This document shows positions 42,208 to 53,424 of a stretch of 64,000 nucleotides of DNA, one piece after another. The notes under the pieces were generated by a model. It saw only the letters and a list, made by a program, of their open reading frames with translations, searched no databases and was not told where the DNA came from. The stretch is from Thermomonospora echinospora. GTDB taxonomy: Bacteria > Actinomycetota > Actinomycetes > Streptosporangiales > Streptosporangiaceae. The DNA lies in assembly GCF_900108175.1 (NCBI RefSeq), contig NZ_FNVO01000004.1, forward strand, positions 124,001 through 188,000, read 5' to 3'. The translations under genes were made by a program, and so were the position numbers. The stretch's first letter is position 1, and each line of letters begins with the position of its first letter.

Positions 42208-43518
42208 ATGGATGGGCGGCGCGGTGCTGAGGATGAGGTCGTCGGCCTCTGCCAGGAGCTGATCCGGATCGACACGAGCAACCCAGGGGATCACTCCGGG
42301 CCCGGGGAGCGGGTGGCGGCCGAGTATGTGGCCGGGAAGTTGGCCGAGGTGGGGCTGGAGCCGGTGGTGCTGGAGTCGCACCCCGGGCGGACCAGCGTGA
42401 TCGCCAGGATCGAGGGAGAGGATCCGGGGCGGGACGCGCTGCTGCTGCACGGGCATCTGGACGTGGTGCCGGCGCGGGCCGAGGACTGGACGCGCGACCC
42501 GTTCGGCGGGGAGATCGCCGACGGGTGCGTGTGGGGCCGGGGCGCGGTCGACATGAAGGACATGGACGCCATGATCCTGGCGGTCGTCCGGGAACGGCTA
42601 CGGGAGGGGCGCCGGCCGCCGCGGGACGTGGTGGTGGCGTTCCTGGCCGACGAGGAGGCCGGGGGCAGGTGGGGCGCCCAGTGGCTGGTGGACGAGCATC
42701 CGGAGCTGTTCGAGGGGTGCACGGAGGCGGTCGGCGAGGTCGGCGGGTTCAGCCTGACCGTGCCGGGGGACCGGCGGATGTACCTGATCGAGACGGCCGA
42801 GAAGGGCATCGGCTGGATGCGGCTGACCGCGCGCGGGACGGCCGGGCACGGGTCGATGGTGCATCCCGACAACGCGGTCACCGCGGTGGCGGCGGCGGTG
42901 GCGCGGCTCGGGTCGCACGAGTTCCCGCTGCGGCTGACCAAGACGGTGCGGGCGTTCCTGGAGCGGGCGTGCCTGGCGTACGGGGTGGAGTTTGATCCGG
43001 ACCATCCGGAGAAGTGCCTCGCCGAGATCGGGCCGCTGGCCCGGATGATCGGGGCGACCCTTCGCAACACGCTCAATCCGACCAGGCTGGACGCCGGATA
43101 CAAGGTGAACGTCATTCCGCAGGAGGCGTCCGCTCAGGTGGACGGGAGATTCCTGCCGGGGTATGAGGAGGAGTTCTTCGCGACCGTGGATGAGCTTCTC
43201 GGGCCGGACGTCACCCGGGAGTTCGTCCACCACGACCACGCGATCGAGACCGAGTACGAGGGTGCGCTGGTGGCGGCCATGGAGGCGGCGTTGACCTCGG
43301 AGGACCCGGGGGCGCTGCCGGTGCCTTACTGCCTGTCGGGCGGCACCGACGCCAAGGCGTTCGCCCGGCTGGGAATGCGGTGCTTCGGTTTCGCGCCGCT
43401 GCGGCTGCCGCCGGAGCTGGACTTCTCCGGAATGTTCCACGGGGTGGACGAGCGGGTTCCGGTGGACGGCCTGCGCTTCGGTGTGCGGGTCCTGGATCGC
43501 TTCCTGGACCGCGCCTAG
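42208..43518 (+). CDS. M20-family metallopeptidase
   Basis: 436 residues from ATG 42208 (GGAGG eight bases upstream; ATG 42169 possible). The two-metal site is visible: LLLHGHLDVVP (His), RGAVDMKDMD (bridging Asp), LADEEAGG (catalytic Glu and metal Glu), and SGGTDAKAF in the C-terminal part. Members include acetylornithine deacetylase-like and dipeptidase enzymes; the substrate is unclear. Similar proteins are annotated as M20/M25/M40 peptidases in actinomycetes. Single gene; a hairpin follows. Confidence 0.88.
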   Translation: MDGRRGAEDEVVGLCQELIRIDTSNPGDHSGPGERVAAEYVAGKLAEVGLEPVVLESHPGRTSVIARIEGEDPGRDALLLHGHLDVVPARAEDWTRDPFGGEIADGCVWGRGAVDMKDMDAMILAVVRERLREGRRPPRDVVVAFLADEEAGGRWGAQWLVDEHPELFEGCTEAVGEVGGFSLTVPGDRRMYLIETAEKGIGWMRLTARGTAGHGSMVHPDNAVTAVAAAVARLGSHEFPLRLTKTVRAFLERACLAYGVEFDPDHPEKCLAEIGPLARMIGATLRNTLNPTRLDAGYKVNVIPQEASAQVDGRFLPGYEEEFFATVDELLGPDVTREFVHHDHAIETEYEGALVAAMEAALTSEDPGALPVPYCLSGGTDAKAFARLGMRCFGFAPLRLPPELDFSGMFHGVDERVPVDGLRFGVRVLDRFLDRA

Positions 43519-43587
43519 GGAACTCCGAAGAACATTGCCGGGAAGGCTGTGATCCGAGCAGTCCGTGGTGGTACGGTCACCATGCGT

Positions 43588-43610
43588 AGGAGCGGACCGG
43601 GTCCGCTCCT
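43588..43610 (+). terminator. Hairpin after the peptidase gene
   Basis: AGGAGCGGAC (43588-43597) pairs with GTCCGCTCCT (43601-43610) around a CGG loop: ten perfect pairs, 69 bases after the peptidase stop and 28 bases before the next gene's GTG. Terminator of the first gene or a leader structure of the second. Confidence 0.5.
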
Positions 43611-43637
43611 CTCGGAATCATCAGGCGAGGAGGGTCT

Positions 43638-44408
43638 GTGACGCACGGCCTGGCACGGGTACGGACGGTTTCCGTCCGATCGCTTCGTGTCGTGGCCGCT
43701 CATCCGATGATTCGCAGGCTGCTCGTTCTCGGCGGCCTGGTCGTCACCGGCTGGCTGCTCGGCGGCCTCGCCGGGACCGCCCACGCGGACGTCTCGTCGC
43801 CGTGCTCGGCCTTCAGCGGCGAGGTCCGCAAGCCCGCCGCCGTGAAACGCGTGTTCCCCGCCGCTCCGCCGTCCGGGCTGCCGGACAGGCCGCGGACGGC
43901 GGAGGGCGGTCCGGCGCTGCCGGACCCCCGCGTCCTGGGGCGGATCGGCGATCTGCTGTCCGAACGCCTGCCGGAGGTCGTGGATCCTCCCGGCGGGCGG
44001 GAACGGACGGAGCCCGGCCCGTCCGGGCGGACGGTGCCGGCCGATCCCGGCGATGAGTCCCCGCGCCGCGAGCACGACCGGGACACCGGCGCCGACGACA
44101 CCGCGCGCATCGGCTTCTCCGGGCCGGGCACGACCCTGGGGACCGGGACGCTCACCGATGGCGGCCCTCGCGCGGATGAGGACCGGACGAGCCGTGGCCT
44201 GACCGACGAGGACCACCCGCCGATGGGCGGCGACTGGCTGCCCCCGGCCGCCGAGTCCGCTTCCGCGGGCGTCGGCGGGCCGCTGGGCGGTTATCTCGGC
44301 CAGGCCGTCCAGGCGGAACGGCCTGCGCCGGTGCCCTTCTCCCGTCCGGGCGTGGACGCGCCCGTGGTGCGAACGGCCGTGGACGAGCCGTTCTTCGCGC
44401 CTGACTGA
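43638..44408 (+). CDS. Secreted disordered protein
   Basis: 256 residues starting at a GTG with GAGGAGGG upstream. It has a basic N-terminus, a hydrophobic helix LLVLGGLVVTGWLLGGLAG (about 28-46) and a cleavage-like site TAHAD. The mature chain is Pro/Gly/Asp-rich with few hydrophobic residues and one Cys near its start. No domain recognised. A surface or wall-associated protein is likely. It is followed by a terminator and by a second secreted protein gene of similar style. Confidence 0.65.
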   Translation: MTHGLARVRTVSVRSLRVVAAHPMIRRLLVLGGLVVTGWLLGGLAGTAHADVSSPCSAFSGEVRKPAAVKRVFPAAPPSGLPDRPRTAEGGPALPDPRVLGRIGDLLSERLPEVVDPPGGRERTEPGPSGRTVPADPGDESPRREHDRDTGADDTARIGFSGPGTTLGTGTLTDGGPRADEDRTSRGLTDEDHPPMGGDWLPPAAESASAGVGGPLGGYLGQAVQAERPAPVPFSRPGVDAPVVRTAVDEPFFAPD

Positions 44409-44754
44409 TCTCCCTGCCTGATCTCCGGCTCCCCGCTCGGCGATGAGCGGGGCCGGGACGCGCCGCCCTCCGGCTGTGGCGCGTCGCCCCTCGAGACGGG
44501 CCGATCAGCTCCTTGCGGCTTGGCGACCTGTGCCCGACGACGTGCGGGCCGGGCGGTCCATGCCCGTGACGTTCCCGGTGGTGGCGTTCCCCGGTCGCGG
44601 ACCAGTCCGTGACCCGGTGACCCGCGGGCTCCGGCGGTCGCGGCGGGACGGCCCGCGGTCCGGCGGAAACGGCAGGCCGCGGCGCGGACGGGCCGGCTCG
44701 AGGGTCTCGTTCCCTCAGTTCATCTCATCGATCCCCTTGTGGAATGGAGCGACC
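44409..44754. other. Gap between the two secreted-protein genes
   Basis: No gene. It holds the hairpin at 44425-44456 and the leader of the next gene. An in-frame upstream extension (from 44443) reads as Arg/Pro-rich low-complexity sequence and has no ribosome site, so I did not include it. Confidence 0.4.
44425..44456 (+). terminator. Hairpin terminator
   Basis: CCCCGCTC (44431-44438) pairs with GAGCGGGG (44445-44452) across a six-base loop, and CCGG/CCGG (44425-44428, 44453-44456) extends the stem past a two-base bulge. It starts 16 bases after the stop of the secreted-protein gene. Confidence 0.6.
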
Positions 44755-46107
44755 ATGCGTACCTGGGTCAAGGTCAGTGCTCGTGCCGTCATGCTCACCG
44801 CGGGCTTTGCCGCCTTCGGTGCCGGCACCGTGTTCCCCGACGCCGCGCACGCCGACACCGACCTGCACCTGATCATCGGAGACCGGAACGTCCCCCCGGT
44901 CTCCGCCACCGTCGAGGTCGGCGACCACAGCGTCTCGGTCGGCGAGGCCCACGGCGCCGGCTCCCTGACCAGGAACGAGCTGCCCGCGCTGCCGAGGCCC
45001 GCGACCCCGGCGCCGCACGCCGCGACGCCCACCCTCCCGCAGGCCGCCAAGGACTCGCAGGACGTCCTGGACGTGCCCGAGCTCCCTGCCGGACCGGACG
45101 GCCTGCGGATTCCGAACGTTCCCGGGCACCCGAGTGAGATCCGGATCCCCGAGACGCCCGCGATCATCGACGTGGAGGAGTTGGAGATCCTCGACGTCGA
45201 GGGCCTGGAGATCCTGCCGGGGGTGGAGGCCCCCGAGCTGCCCGGGAACCTGACCGGCGGGCTGCGGGTCGGCCCGAAGCCCAAGGGCCCGCACTCCGCG
45301 GGACGGGCCCCCGAGCACATGGGCTCGATGCCGCAGACGGTGCAGTCCGGCGGTGACTCGCACCTCGGCCCCGTCGTCCTCCCGCCGACCGGCCACCTGC
45401 CGGTGCGGCCGGACGTCCTGCCGGCCCTGCCGTCCTCGGCCCTGATCCGGCTTCCGGCGCGTCCGGACACGCCGCTCAAGGGTGCGGACCGGATCGACCC
45501 GGCTCTGTCGCAGCCGGGCACGACCGCGCACCGGCTGCTCTTCCCGCGGACGCCGGTCCAGGTCACCACGGCGGGGACGCCCCGGCTGTCGCTGCCCGGC
45601 CTGCCGGAGCTGCCGAAGCCGCCGATCAACGGCGGCATCGGCGAGCCCGAGTACCAGATCTCCGCCGACCGGCTGTCCGGCGGAGTCCCGGAGATCACCA
45701 CCCACCCGCTCAGGACGACGGGCCAGACGGCCGAGGCCACCCAGAACGCCCCCAGCCGGGTGCTCGAGCCCGCCGGTGAGCTGTCCGGTTCCGCCGGTCA
45801 GGTACGGGAGACCGCTGGGCAGGCGATCGAGGCGGCCCAGAACGTTCCCGGTCAGGTGCCGGGTGCGGCGGACCGGGTGCTGGAGGAGGTCGGTCAGGTG
45901 GCCGAGGCGGCCGAGGGCGTTCCGGGCCGGGTGCCGGGTGCGGCGGGCCGGGTGCTGGAGAGGGCCGGTCAGGTGGCCGAGGGTGTTTCCGGGCTGGTGG
46001 CCTTGGGGGCCGGTGGGGTGGATGAGCGTGCTGGTTCCGGCGCCGGCGGGACGGACGGTGTCCGGCTGCCGGACGGGTCCATGGCGAAGCCGGTGGGTCG
46101 CGCCTAG
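44755..46107 (+). CDS. Secreted protein with helical repeat C-terminus
   Basis: 450 residues from ATG 44755, preceded by GGAGCGACC. The signal peptide (MRTWVKVSARAVMLTAGFAA ending near AHAD) is followed by a small beta segment (DLHLIIGDRNVPPVSATVEV) and a long Pro-rich region. The C-terminal 120 residues hold near-repeats of the form G-Q-V-x-E-A-A-x-x-V-P-G-x-V-P-G-A-A. No wall-sorting motif seen. Probably an extracellular or cell-surface protein; function unknown. Confidence 0.65.
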   Translation: MRTWVKVSARAVMLTAGFAAFGAGTVFPDAAHADTDLHLIIGDRNVPPVSATVEVGDHSVSVGEAHGAGSLTRNELPALPRPATPAPHAATPTLPQAAKDSQDVLDVPELPAGPDGLRIPNVPGHPSEIRIPETPAIIDVEELEILDVEGLEILPGVEAPELPGNLTGGLRVGPKPKGPHSAGRAPEHMGSMPQTVQSGGDSHLGPVVLPPTGHLPVRPDVLPALPSSALIRLPARPDTPLKGADRIDPALSQPGTTAHRLLFPRTPVQVTTAGTPRLSLPGLPELPKPPINGGIGEPEYQISADRLSGGVPEITTHPLRTTGQTAEATQNAPSRVLEPAGELSGSAGQVRETAGQAIEAAQNVPGQVPGAADRVLEEVGQVAEAAEGVPGRVPGAAGRVLERAGQVAEGVSGLVALGAGGVDERAGSGAGGTDGVRLPDGSMAKPVGRA

Positions 46108-46177
46108 CCGCCACGAGGTCTGGGCCGTTCGGTCCGCCGGTGGACGTTCGCCGGTGGGCCGGGCGGGTCCGTGAACG

Positions 46178-46218
46178 GCCTTGCCCGTCCCGGGGGCGCG
46201 GACCGGGGCGGGCAAGGC
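46178..46218 (+). terminator. Long hairpin terminator
   Basis: GCCTTGCCCGTCCCGG (46178-46193) pairs with CCGGGGCGGGCAAGGC (46203-46218): 16 pairs with one G-U, nine-base loop. It lies between the converging secreted-protein gene and the DUF5703 gene and could stop transcripts from both sides. Confidence 0.65.
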
Positions 46219-46315
46219 TCCTGTAGTGCCGAGGTCAAATCACCTCATGTGACTTCACCAACGTCCAATGCCGCCACCCGGGCGAAACCCGCAGATCGGG
46301 GCGGGTGGGCCCGGC

Positions 46316-46501
46316 TCACAGCGTGCGGACCTGACGGATGATCTTGCGGCGGAGCTGGATTCGGCGGCTACCGTCAGGGTAGAGGCGCAGACGGTGGAGC
46401 TCCCACCCGCCGTACTCGGCGTGCTCGGTCATGAGCTGCCGGGCCGCGTCACGGCTGGTACCGCGGGGCAGCTTCAGGACGAGGTAGGTGTACTCCGCCA
46501 T
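46316..46501 (-). CDS. DUF5703-family small protein
   Basis: 61 residues: MAEYTYLVLKLPRGTSRDAA, followed by LMTEHAEYGGWELHRLRLYP and a basic end RRIQLRRKIIRQVRTL. This matches the small DUF5703 family conserved in actinobacteria near topA. The start ATG at 46501 faces away from topA, 268 bases from it. Soluble ferredoxin-like size. Function unknown. Confidence 0.75.
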   Translation of the reverse strand: MAEYTYLVLKLPRGTSRDAARQLMTEHAEYGGWELHRLRLYPDGSRRIQLRRKIIRQVRTL

Positions 46502-46769
46502 TACGTTCCATTATGGCCCGGTGAACGCCGGGTGGGGAGGGTCCGCGGGCGGTTCGCGGGGAATCCTTGGCGGTCCAGGTCTGCGACGCCGGTGGGGACG
46601 TGTCATCCTGTCGGGGGTTCGCGGCGCAGGGAACTCACGGGGATGCCGACGCGATGGAAGGGTTGCGGAGTCCTTCCTGTTGTCCCCCGGAGGACGGCCG
46701 GGTTCTGGTAGCAGGCATCCGGGCATCCGCCGTACATGACGGACGAAGACAGCGAGGGTTGGAGCGATC

Positions 46770-49562
46770 GTGCCAGCCAAGAACGGCACAGCACAGCGTG
46801 GCCGCGGCCGGGCCGCGGCGTCCGGCGGCACGGGCACCCGCCTGGTGATCGTCGAGTCGCCCGCCAAGGCGAAGACGATCGCCGGATATCTGGGCAGCGG
46901 ATACGTGGTGGAGTCCAGTATCGGCCACATCCGCGACATCCCGCGGCCCGCCGAGATGCCCGAGAAGATCAAGAACGAGCCCTGGGCCAAGCTCGGCGTG
47001 AACGTCGAACGCGACTTCGAGCCGTACTACGAGATCACCCCGGACAAGAAGAGCCAGGTCGCCAAGCTCCGCCGGGCGCTGAAGGAGGCCGACGAGCTCT
47101 ACCTGGCCACCGACGAGGACCGGGAGGGCGAGGCGATCGCCTGGCACCTGCGCGAGGTGCTCAACCCCAAGGTCCCGGTGCACCGGATGGTGTTCAACGA
47201 GATCACCCCCGAGGCGATCCGCAACGCCGCCGCCAACCCGCGCGACCTGGACCTGAAGCTGGTGGACGCGCAGGAGACCCGGCGCATCCTGGACCGGCTG
47301 TACGGGTTCGAGGTCAGCCCGGTGCTGTGGCGCAAGATCATGCAGGGCCTGTCGGCCGGCCGGGTGCAGTCCGTCGCCACCCGCCTGGTCGTCGAGCGCG
47401 AGCGGGAGCGGATCGCGTTCGTCTCCGCCCACTACTGGGACATCGAGGCCGACTTCGCCACGGCCGGCACCGCCGAGGACGGCCCCCGCTCGTTCACCGC
47501 GCATCTGGTCGGGGTGGACGGCAGGAGGGTCGCCCAGGGCCGTGACTTCTCCGCCCGGGGCGAGCTGAAGTCCGCCGACCTGCTGCACCTGGACGAGGAG
47601 GCGGCGCGCGGCCTGGCGGCGCGGCTGGCCGGCCGCCCGTACGCGGTCAAGTCCGTCGAGCGCAAGCCCTACACCCGCAAGCCGTACGCCCCGTTCCGCA
47701 CCACCACCATGCAGCAGGAGGCCAGCCGCAAGCTGGGCTTCTCCGCCAAGTACTCGATGCAGGTGGCGCAGAAGCTGTACGAGAACGGCTTCATCACCTA
47801 CATGCGTACCGACAGCATCAACCTGTCGGAGACCGCCATCGCCGCCGCCCGCGCCCAGGCCACCGCGCTGTACGGGGCGCAGTACGTCGCCGACAAGCCG
47901 CGCACGTACGCCAAGAAGGTCAAGAACGCCCAGGAGGCGCACGAGGCGATCCGGCCCGCCGGGGACACCTTCCGCACCCCCGCCGAGACCGGGCTGACCG
48001 GCGACCAGTTCCGGCTGTACGAGCTGATCTGGAAGCGGACGATCGCGTCCCAGATGAAGGACGCGGCCGGCCAGTCGGTGTCGGTGCGCGTGGTCGGCAC
48101 CTCCACGGCCGGCGAGGAGGCCGAGTTCGGCGCGACCGGCAAGACGATCACCTTCTACGGCTTCCTGAAGGCCTACGTGGAGGGCGCCGACGACCCGGAG
48201 ACCGACGCCGACGACAGTGAGCGGCGGCTGCCGGCGCTGAGCGAGGACGACCCGCTGACCGCCGAGCGGCTGGAGGCGCAGGGGCACAGCACCCGCCCGC
48301 CCGCCCGCTACACCGAGGCCACCCTGGTCAAGGAGTTGGAGGAGCGGGAGATCGGCCGGCCCTCCACCTACGCCTCGATCCTGGGAACGATCCTCGACCG
48401 CGGGTACGTGTTCAAGAAGGGCACCGCGCTGGTGCCGTCCTTCCTGGCGTTCGCCGTGGTCAACCTGCTGGAGAAGCACTTCGGCCACCTGGTCGACTAC
48501 GACTTCACCGCCCGGATGGAGGACAGCCTCGACCTGATCGCCCGGGGCGAGGCCGAGCGGGTGCCGTGGCTGCGCCGTTTCTACTTCGGCGACGGCGGCG
48601 GGCACGGCGACGGGCACGGCGACGGCGAGATCGGGCTCAAGGACCTGGTCACCGATCTCGGCGAGATCGACGCCATCGGGGTCAGCTCATTCCCGATCGC
48701 CGGCAGCGACATCACCGCGCGGGTCGGCCGGTACGGGCCGTACCTGATCCGCACCGGGCCGGACGGCACCGAGGAACGGGTCAACATCCCCGAGGACCTG
48801 GCGCCCGACGAGCTCACCCCGGAGAAGGCCGAGGAGCTGTTCGCCCAGCCCAGCGGCGACCGCGAGCTGGGCCGCGACCCGGCCACCGGGCACCCGATCG
48901 TGGCCAAGTCGGGCCGGTTCGGCCCGTACGTGACCGAGATCCTGCCGGAGGAACTGACCACCACCGCGTCCGGGCGTCGCAAGAAGGGCGCGCCCAAGCC
49001 GCGCACCGCCTCGCTGTTCAAGTCGATGAGCCTGGACACCGTCACTCTGGACGACGCGCTGAAGCTGCTGGCGCTGCCGCGCACGCTCGGCGAGCTGGAC
49101 GGCGAGCCGGTGATCGCGCAGAACGGCCGGTTCGGCCCGTACGTCAAGAAGGGCTCCGACAGCCGCTCGCTGGGCTCGGAGGAGGAGCTGTTCACCATCA
49201 CCCTGGAGCAGGCCCAGGCACTGTTCGCGCAGCCTAAGCAGCGCGGCCGGGGCCGGGCCGCGGCGGCGCCGCCGCTGCGCGAGTTGGGCGCCGACCCGGC
49301 CAGCGGCAAGCCGGTGGTGGTCAAGGAGGGCCGGTTCGGCCCGTACGTCACCGACGGGGAGACCAACGCCAGCCTCCGCAAGGGCGACGAGGTCGAGTCG
49401 ATCACCATCCAGCGGGCTGCCGAGCTGCTGGCCGAACGGCGCGAGAAGGTGGCCGCCGGCGGCGGAAAGAAGGCCCCCGCCCGGCGGGCGCCGGCCAAGA
49501 AGAAGGCCACGACCGCCAAGAAGGCCCCGGCGAAGAAGACCTCCGCCAAGTCCGGGACCTGA
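46770..49562 (+). CDS. topA: DNA topoisomerase I
   Basis: 930 residues starting at a GTG with TTGGAG upstream. The Toprim domain opens with RLVIVESPAKAKTIAGYLG (Glu 29) and TDEDREGE (Asp 115, Asp 117). Other conserved parts are RRILDRLYGFEVSP, GLSAGRVQSVATRLVV and the catalytic Tyr 344 in FITYMRTDSINLS. The C-terminal part has several GRFGPYV repeats typical of actinobacterial enzymes instead of zinc fingers, and ends in a Lys/Ala/Pro tail (KKAPAKK type) that binds DNA. The enzyme relaxes negative supercoils. Full length for the family. Confidence 0.96.
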   Translation: MPAKNGTAQRGRGRAAASGGTGTRLVIVESPAKAKTIAGYLGSGYVVESSIGHIRDIPRPAEMPEKIKNEPWAKLGVNVERDFEPYYEITPDKKSQVAKLRRALKEADELYLATDEDREGEAIAWHLREVLNPKVPVHRMVFNEITPEAIRNAAANPRDLDLKLVDAQETRRILDRLYGFEVSPVLWRKIMQGLSAGRVQSVATRLVVERERERIAFVSAHYWDIEADFATAGTAEDGPRSFTAHLVGVDGRRVAQGRDFSARGELKSADLLHLDEEAARGLAARLAGRPYAVKSVERKPYTRKPYAPFRTTTMQQEASRKLGFSAKYSMQVAQKLYENGFITYMRTDSINLSETAIAAARAQATALYGAQYVADKPRTYAKKVKNAQEAHEAIRPAGDTFRTPAETGLTGDQFRLYELIWKRTIASQMKDAAGQSVSVRVVGTSTAGEEAEFGATGKTITFYGFLKAYVEGADDPETDADDSERRLPALSEDDPLTAERLEAQGHSTRPPARYTEATLVKELEEREIGRPSTYASILGTILDRGYVFKKGTALVPSFLAFAVVNLLEKHFGHLVDYDFTARMEDSLDLIARGEAERVPWLRRFYFGDGGGHGDGHGDGEIGLKDLVTDLGEIDAIGVSSFPIAGSDITARVGRYGPYLIRTGPDGTEERVNIPEDLAPDELTPEKAEELFAQPSGDRELGRDPATGHPIVAKSGRFGPYVTEILPEELTTTASGRRKKGAPKPRTASLFKSMSLDTVTLDDALKLLALPRTLGELDGEPVIAQNGRFGPYVKKGSDSRSLGSEEELFTITLEQAQALFAQPKQRGRGRAAAAPPLRELGADPASGKPVVVKEGRFGPYVTDGETNASLRKGDEVESITIQRAAELLAERREKVAAGGGKKAPARRAPAKKKATTAKKAPAKKTSAKSGT

Positions 49563-49626
49563 ACCGGCCGGGCGGCCTGCCGCGGTCTGCTCCCGAAGGG
49601 ACGGTCACGTCGATACGCTGACCAAC

Positions 49627-51648
<2,022 letters not shown>

Positions 51649-51670
51649 GGACGCCCTAGCCTTAGGGGCC

Positions 51671-52843
51671 ATGAGCGTCTGGGATGACCTGGTGGGGCAG
51701 GGGCCGGTCGTCGAGCAGCTGGCCACGGCCGCCGAGGCGGGGGCCGGTGCGCTGGCGGGGGACGAGCGGGCCGCCGCAGGGATGACCCACGCGTGGCTGT
51801 TCACCGGGCCGCCCGGGTCGGGGCGGTCCACCGCGGCGCGGGCGTTCGCGGCGGCGCTGCAGTGCCGGGAGGCGCCGCGGGGGTGCGGGCACTGCGCGTC
51901 GTGCCACCAGGCGTTGCAGGGCACGCACGCCGACATCGAGGTGGTGCGGCCGACGGGGCTGTCCTACGGCGTGAAGGAGACCCGGGAGCTGGTGCTGCGG
52001 GCCGCGTCCTCGCCCAGCGGCGGGCGCTGGCAGGTGGTGCTGTTCGAGGACGCCGACCGGGCCACCGAGGCGGCCGCCAACGCGTTGCTGAAGGCGATCG
52101 AGGAGCCGCCGCCCAGGACGGTCTGGCTGCTGTGCTCGCCGTCCCCGGAGGACCTGGTGACGACGATCAGGTCCCGGTGCCGGCTGGTCACCCTGCGGAC
52201 GCCGCCGGCCTCGGCGGTCGCCGACGTGCTGATCCGCCGGGACGGGATCGACCCCGAGACCGCCGAGGCGGCCGCCCGGGCCGCCCAGGGCGACATCGGC
52301 CGCGCCCGCCGGCTGGCCACCGACCAGGAGACCCGCCGGCGGCGCGGCGAGATGCTGGCCCTGCCGGGACGGCTGACCGGGGTCGCCCCGGCGGTGAACG
52401 CCGCCGCCGCGCTGGTGGCCGCCGCCGAGGCCGACGCCAAGGCCACCACCGAGGAGCTCAACGCCACCGAGACCGCCGAACTGCGGCGGGCGCTGGGGGA
52501 GAGCGAGAAGGGCCGGATGCCGCGCGGCACGGCCGGCGCCCTCAAGGAGCTGGAGGACCGCCAGAAGTCCCGCGCCACCCGGGTCAAGCGCGACTCCCTG
52601 GACCGGGCCCTGCTGGACCTGGCGTCCTACTACCGCGACGTCCTGGCCCTGCAACTGGGCTCCGCGGTCGACCTGGTGAACACCGACCGCGCCGCCGAAC
52701 TGCGCTCGGTGGCGTCGGCGGGAACCCCGGAGGAGACGCTGCGGCGGCTGGAGGCGATCATGGAGTGCCGCGGCCGGCTGGACGCCAACGTCAACCCGCT
52801 GCTGGCGGTCGAGGCGATGACGCTGGCCCTGCGTACCGGCTGA
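51671..52843 (+). CDS. holB: DNA polymerase III delta' subunit
   Basis: 390 residues. Clamp-loader fold: WDDLVGQGPVVEQL, TGPPGSGRSTAARAFAAALQ (P-loop with Arg instead of Lys, as expected for the non-hydrolysing delta' subunit), zinc module CGHCASCHQ, ALLKAIEEPPPRTVWLL and the SRC-type motif TIRSRCRLVTL. A component of the sliding-clamp loader. Follows tmk by 22 bases in the usual actinobacterial order. A 16-base sequence at its stop codon is repeated three times. Confidence 0.93.
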   Translation: MSVWDDLVGQGPVVEQLATAAEAGAGALAGDERAAAGMTHAWLFTGPPGSGRSTAARAFAAALQCREAPRGCGHCASCHQALQGTHADIEVVRPTGLSYGVKETRELVLRAASSPSGGRWQVVLFEDADRATEAAANALLKAIEEPPPRTVWLLCSPSPEDLVTTIRSRCRLVTLRTPPASAVADVLIRRDGIDPETAEAAARAAQGDIGRARRLATDQETRRRRGEMLALPGRLTGVAPAVNAAAALVAAAEADAKATTEELNATETAELRRALGESEKGRMPRGTAGALKELEDRQKSRATRVKRDSLDRALLDLASYYRDVLALQLGSAVDLVNTDRAAELRSVASAGTPEETLRRLEAIMECRGRLDANVNPLLAVEAMTLALRTG

Positions 52844-52879
52844 AAGGCGTACTGGCTGAAGGGCGTACCGGCTGAGGGC
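52832..52879 (+). repeat. Three 16-base tandem repeats at the holB stop codon
   Basis: Units cgtaccggctgaaagg (52832-52847), cgtactggctgaaggg (52848-52863) and cgtaccggctgagggc (52864-52879). The first unit carries the last codons and TGA of holB. The later copies look like a local duplication of the gene end. Since 16 is not a multiple of three, read-through would change frame in each copy. Confidence 0.75.
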
Positions 52880-52923
52880 CGGGCCGGGCCGGGCACCGGG
52901 ACGGCTCGGGCAGGATGGGGAGC

Positions 52924-53421
52924 ATGCCGTATCGCGTCACGTTCGTCTGCACGGGCAACATCTGCCGCTCGCCGATGGCCGAGTGGATCCTCCGCCACCA
53001 TGTGGCGGAGGCCGGGCTGGACGTGGAGGTGGACAGTTCCGGGACCGACGGCTGGCACGTCGGCGACGACGCCGACCACCGGACGGTGCGGACGCTGACC
53101 CAAGGCGGCTACCGGTCGGCGCACCAGGCGCGGCAGTTCGAGGCCGCCTGGTTCGACCACTACGACCTGATCATCGCACTGGACCGGGGCCATCTGCGCG
53201 AGCTGCGGGCGATGGCGCCGGACGCCGCCGCCCGGGACAAGATCAGGCTGCTGCGGGAGTTCGACCCGGACGCCGGCGGCGAGCTGGACGTGCCCGACCC
53301 GTACTACGGCGGCCGGACGGACTTCGAGCACGTGCGCGAGCTGATCGAGGCGGCCGTCCCCGGCCTGCTCGACGAGGTCGGCAACGCGCTCAAGGACCGC
53401 GACGGGCTCAAGGAGCGCTGA
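52924..53421 (+). CDS. Low-molecular-weight protein-tyrosine phosphatase
   Basis: 165 residues from ATG 52924 (ATG 52915 also possible). The P-loop VCTGNICRSPMAEWIL holds Cys and Arg of the CX5R motif, and the general acid Asp sits in VPDPYYGG. Family role: dephosphorylation of protein tyrosines, often in capsule, wall or stress control. Located between holB and the fructosamine-kinase-like gene; the intergenic 71 bases hold the tandem repeat. Confidence 0.9.
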   Translation: MPYRVTFVCTGNICRSPMAEWILRHHVAEAGLDVEVDSSGTDGWHVGDDADHRTVRTLTQGGYRSAHQARQFEAAWFDHYDLIIALDRGHLRELRAMAPDAAARDKIRLLREFDPDAGGELDVPDPYYGGRTDFEHVRELIEAAVPGLLDEVGNALKDRDGLKER

Positions 53422-53424
53422 GCG

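Noticed and set aside
46635-48617. 660-codon ORF antisense to topA
   Set aside because: High-GC antisense shadow: the plus-strand frame encodes an intact topoisomerase with all catalytic motifs, while the antisense product is Gly/Val/Arg-rich without any fold.
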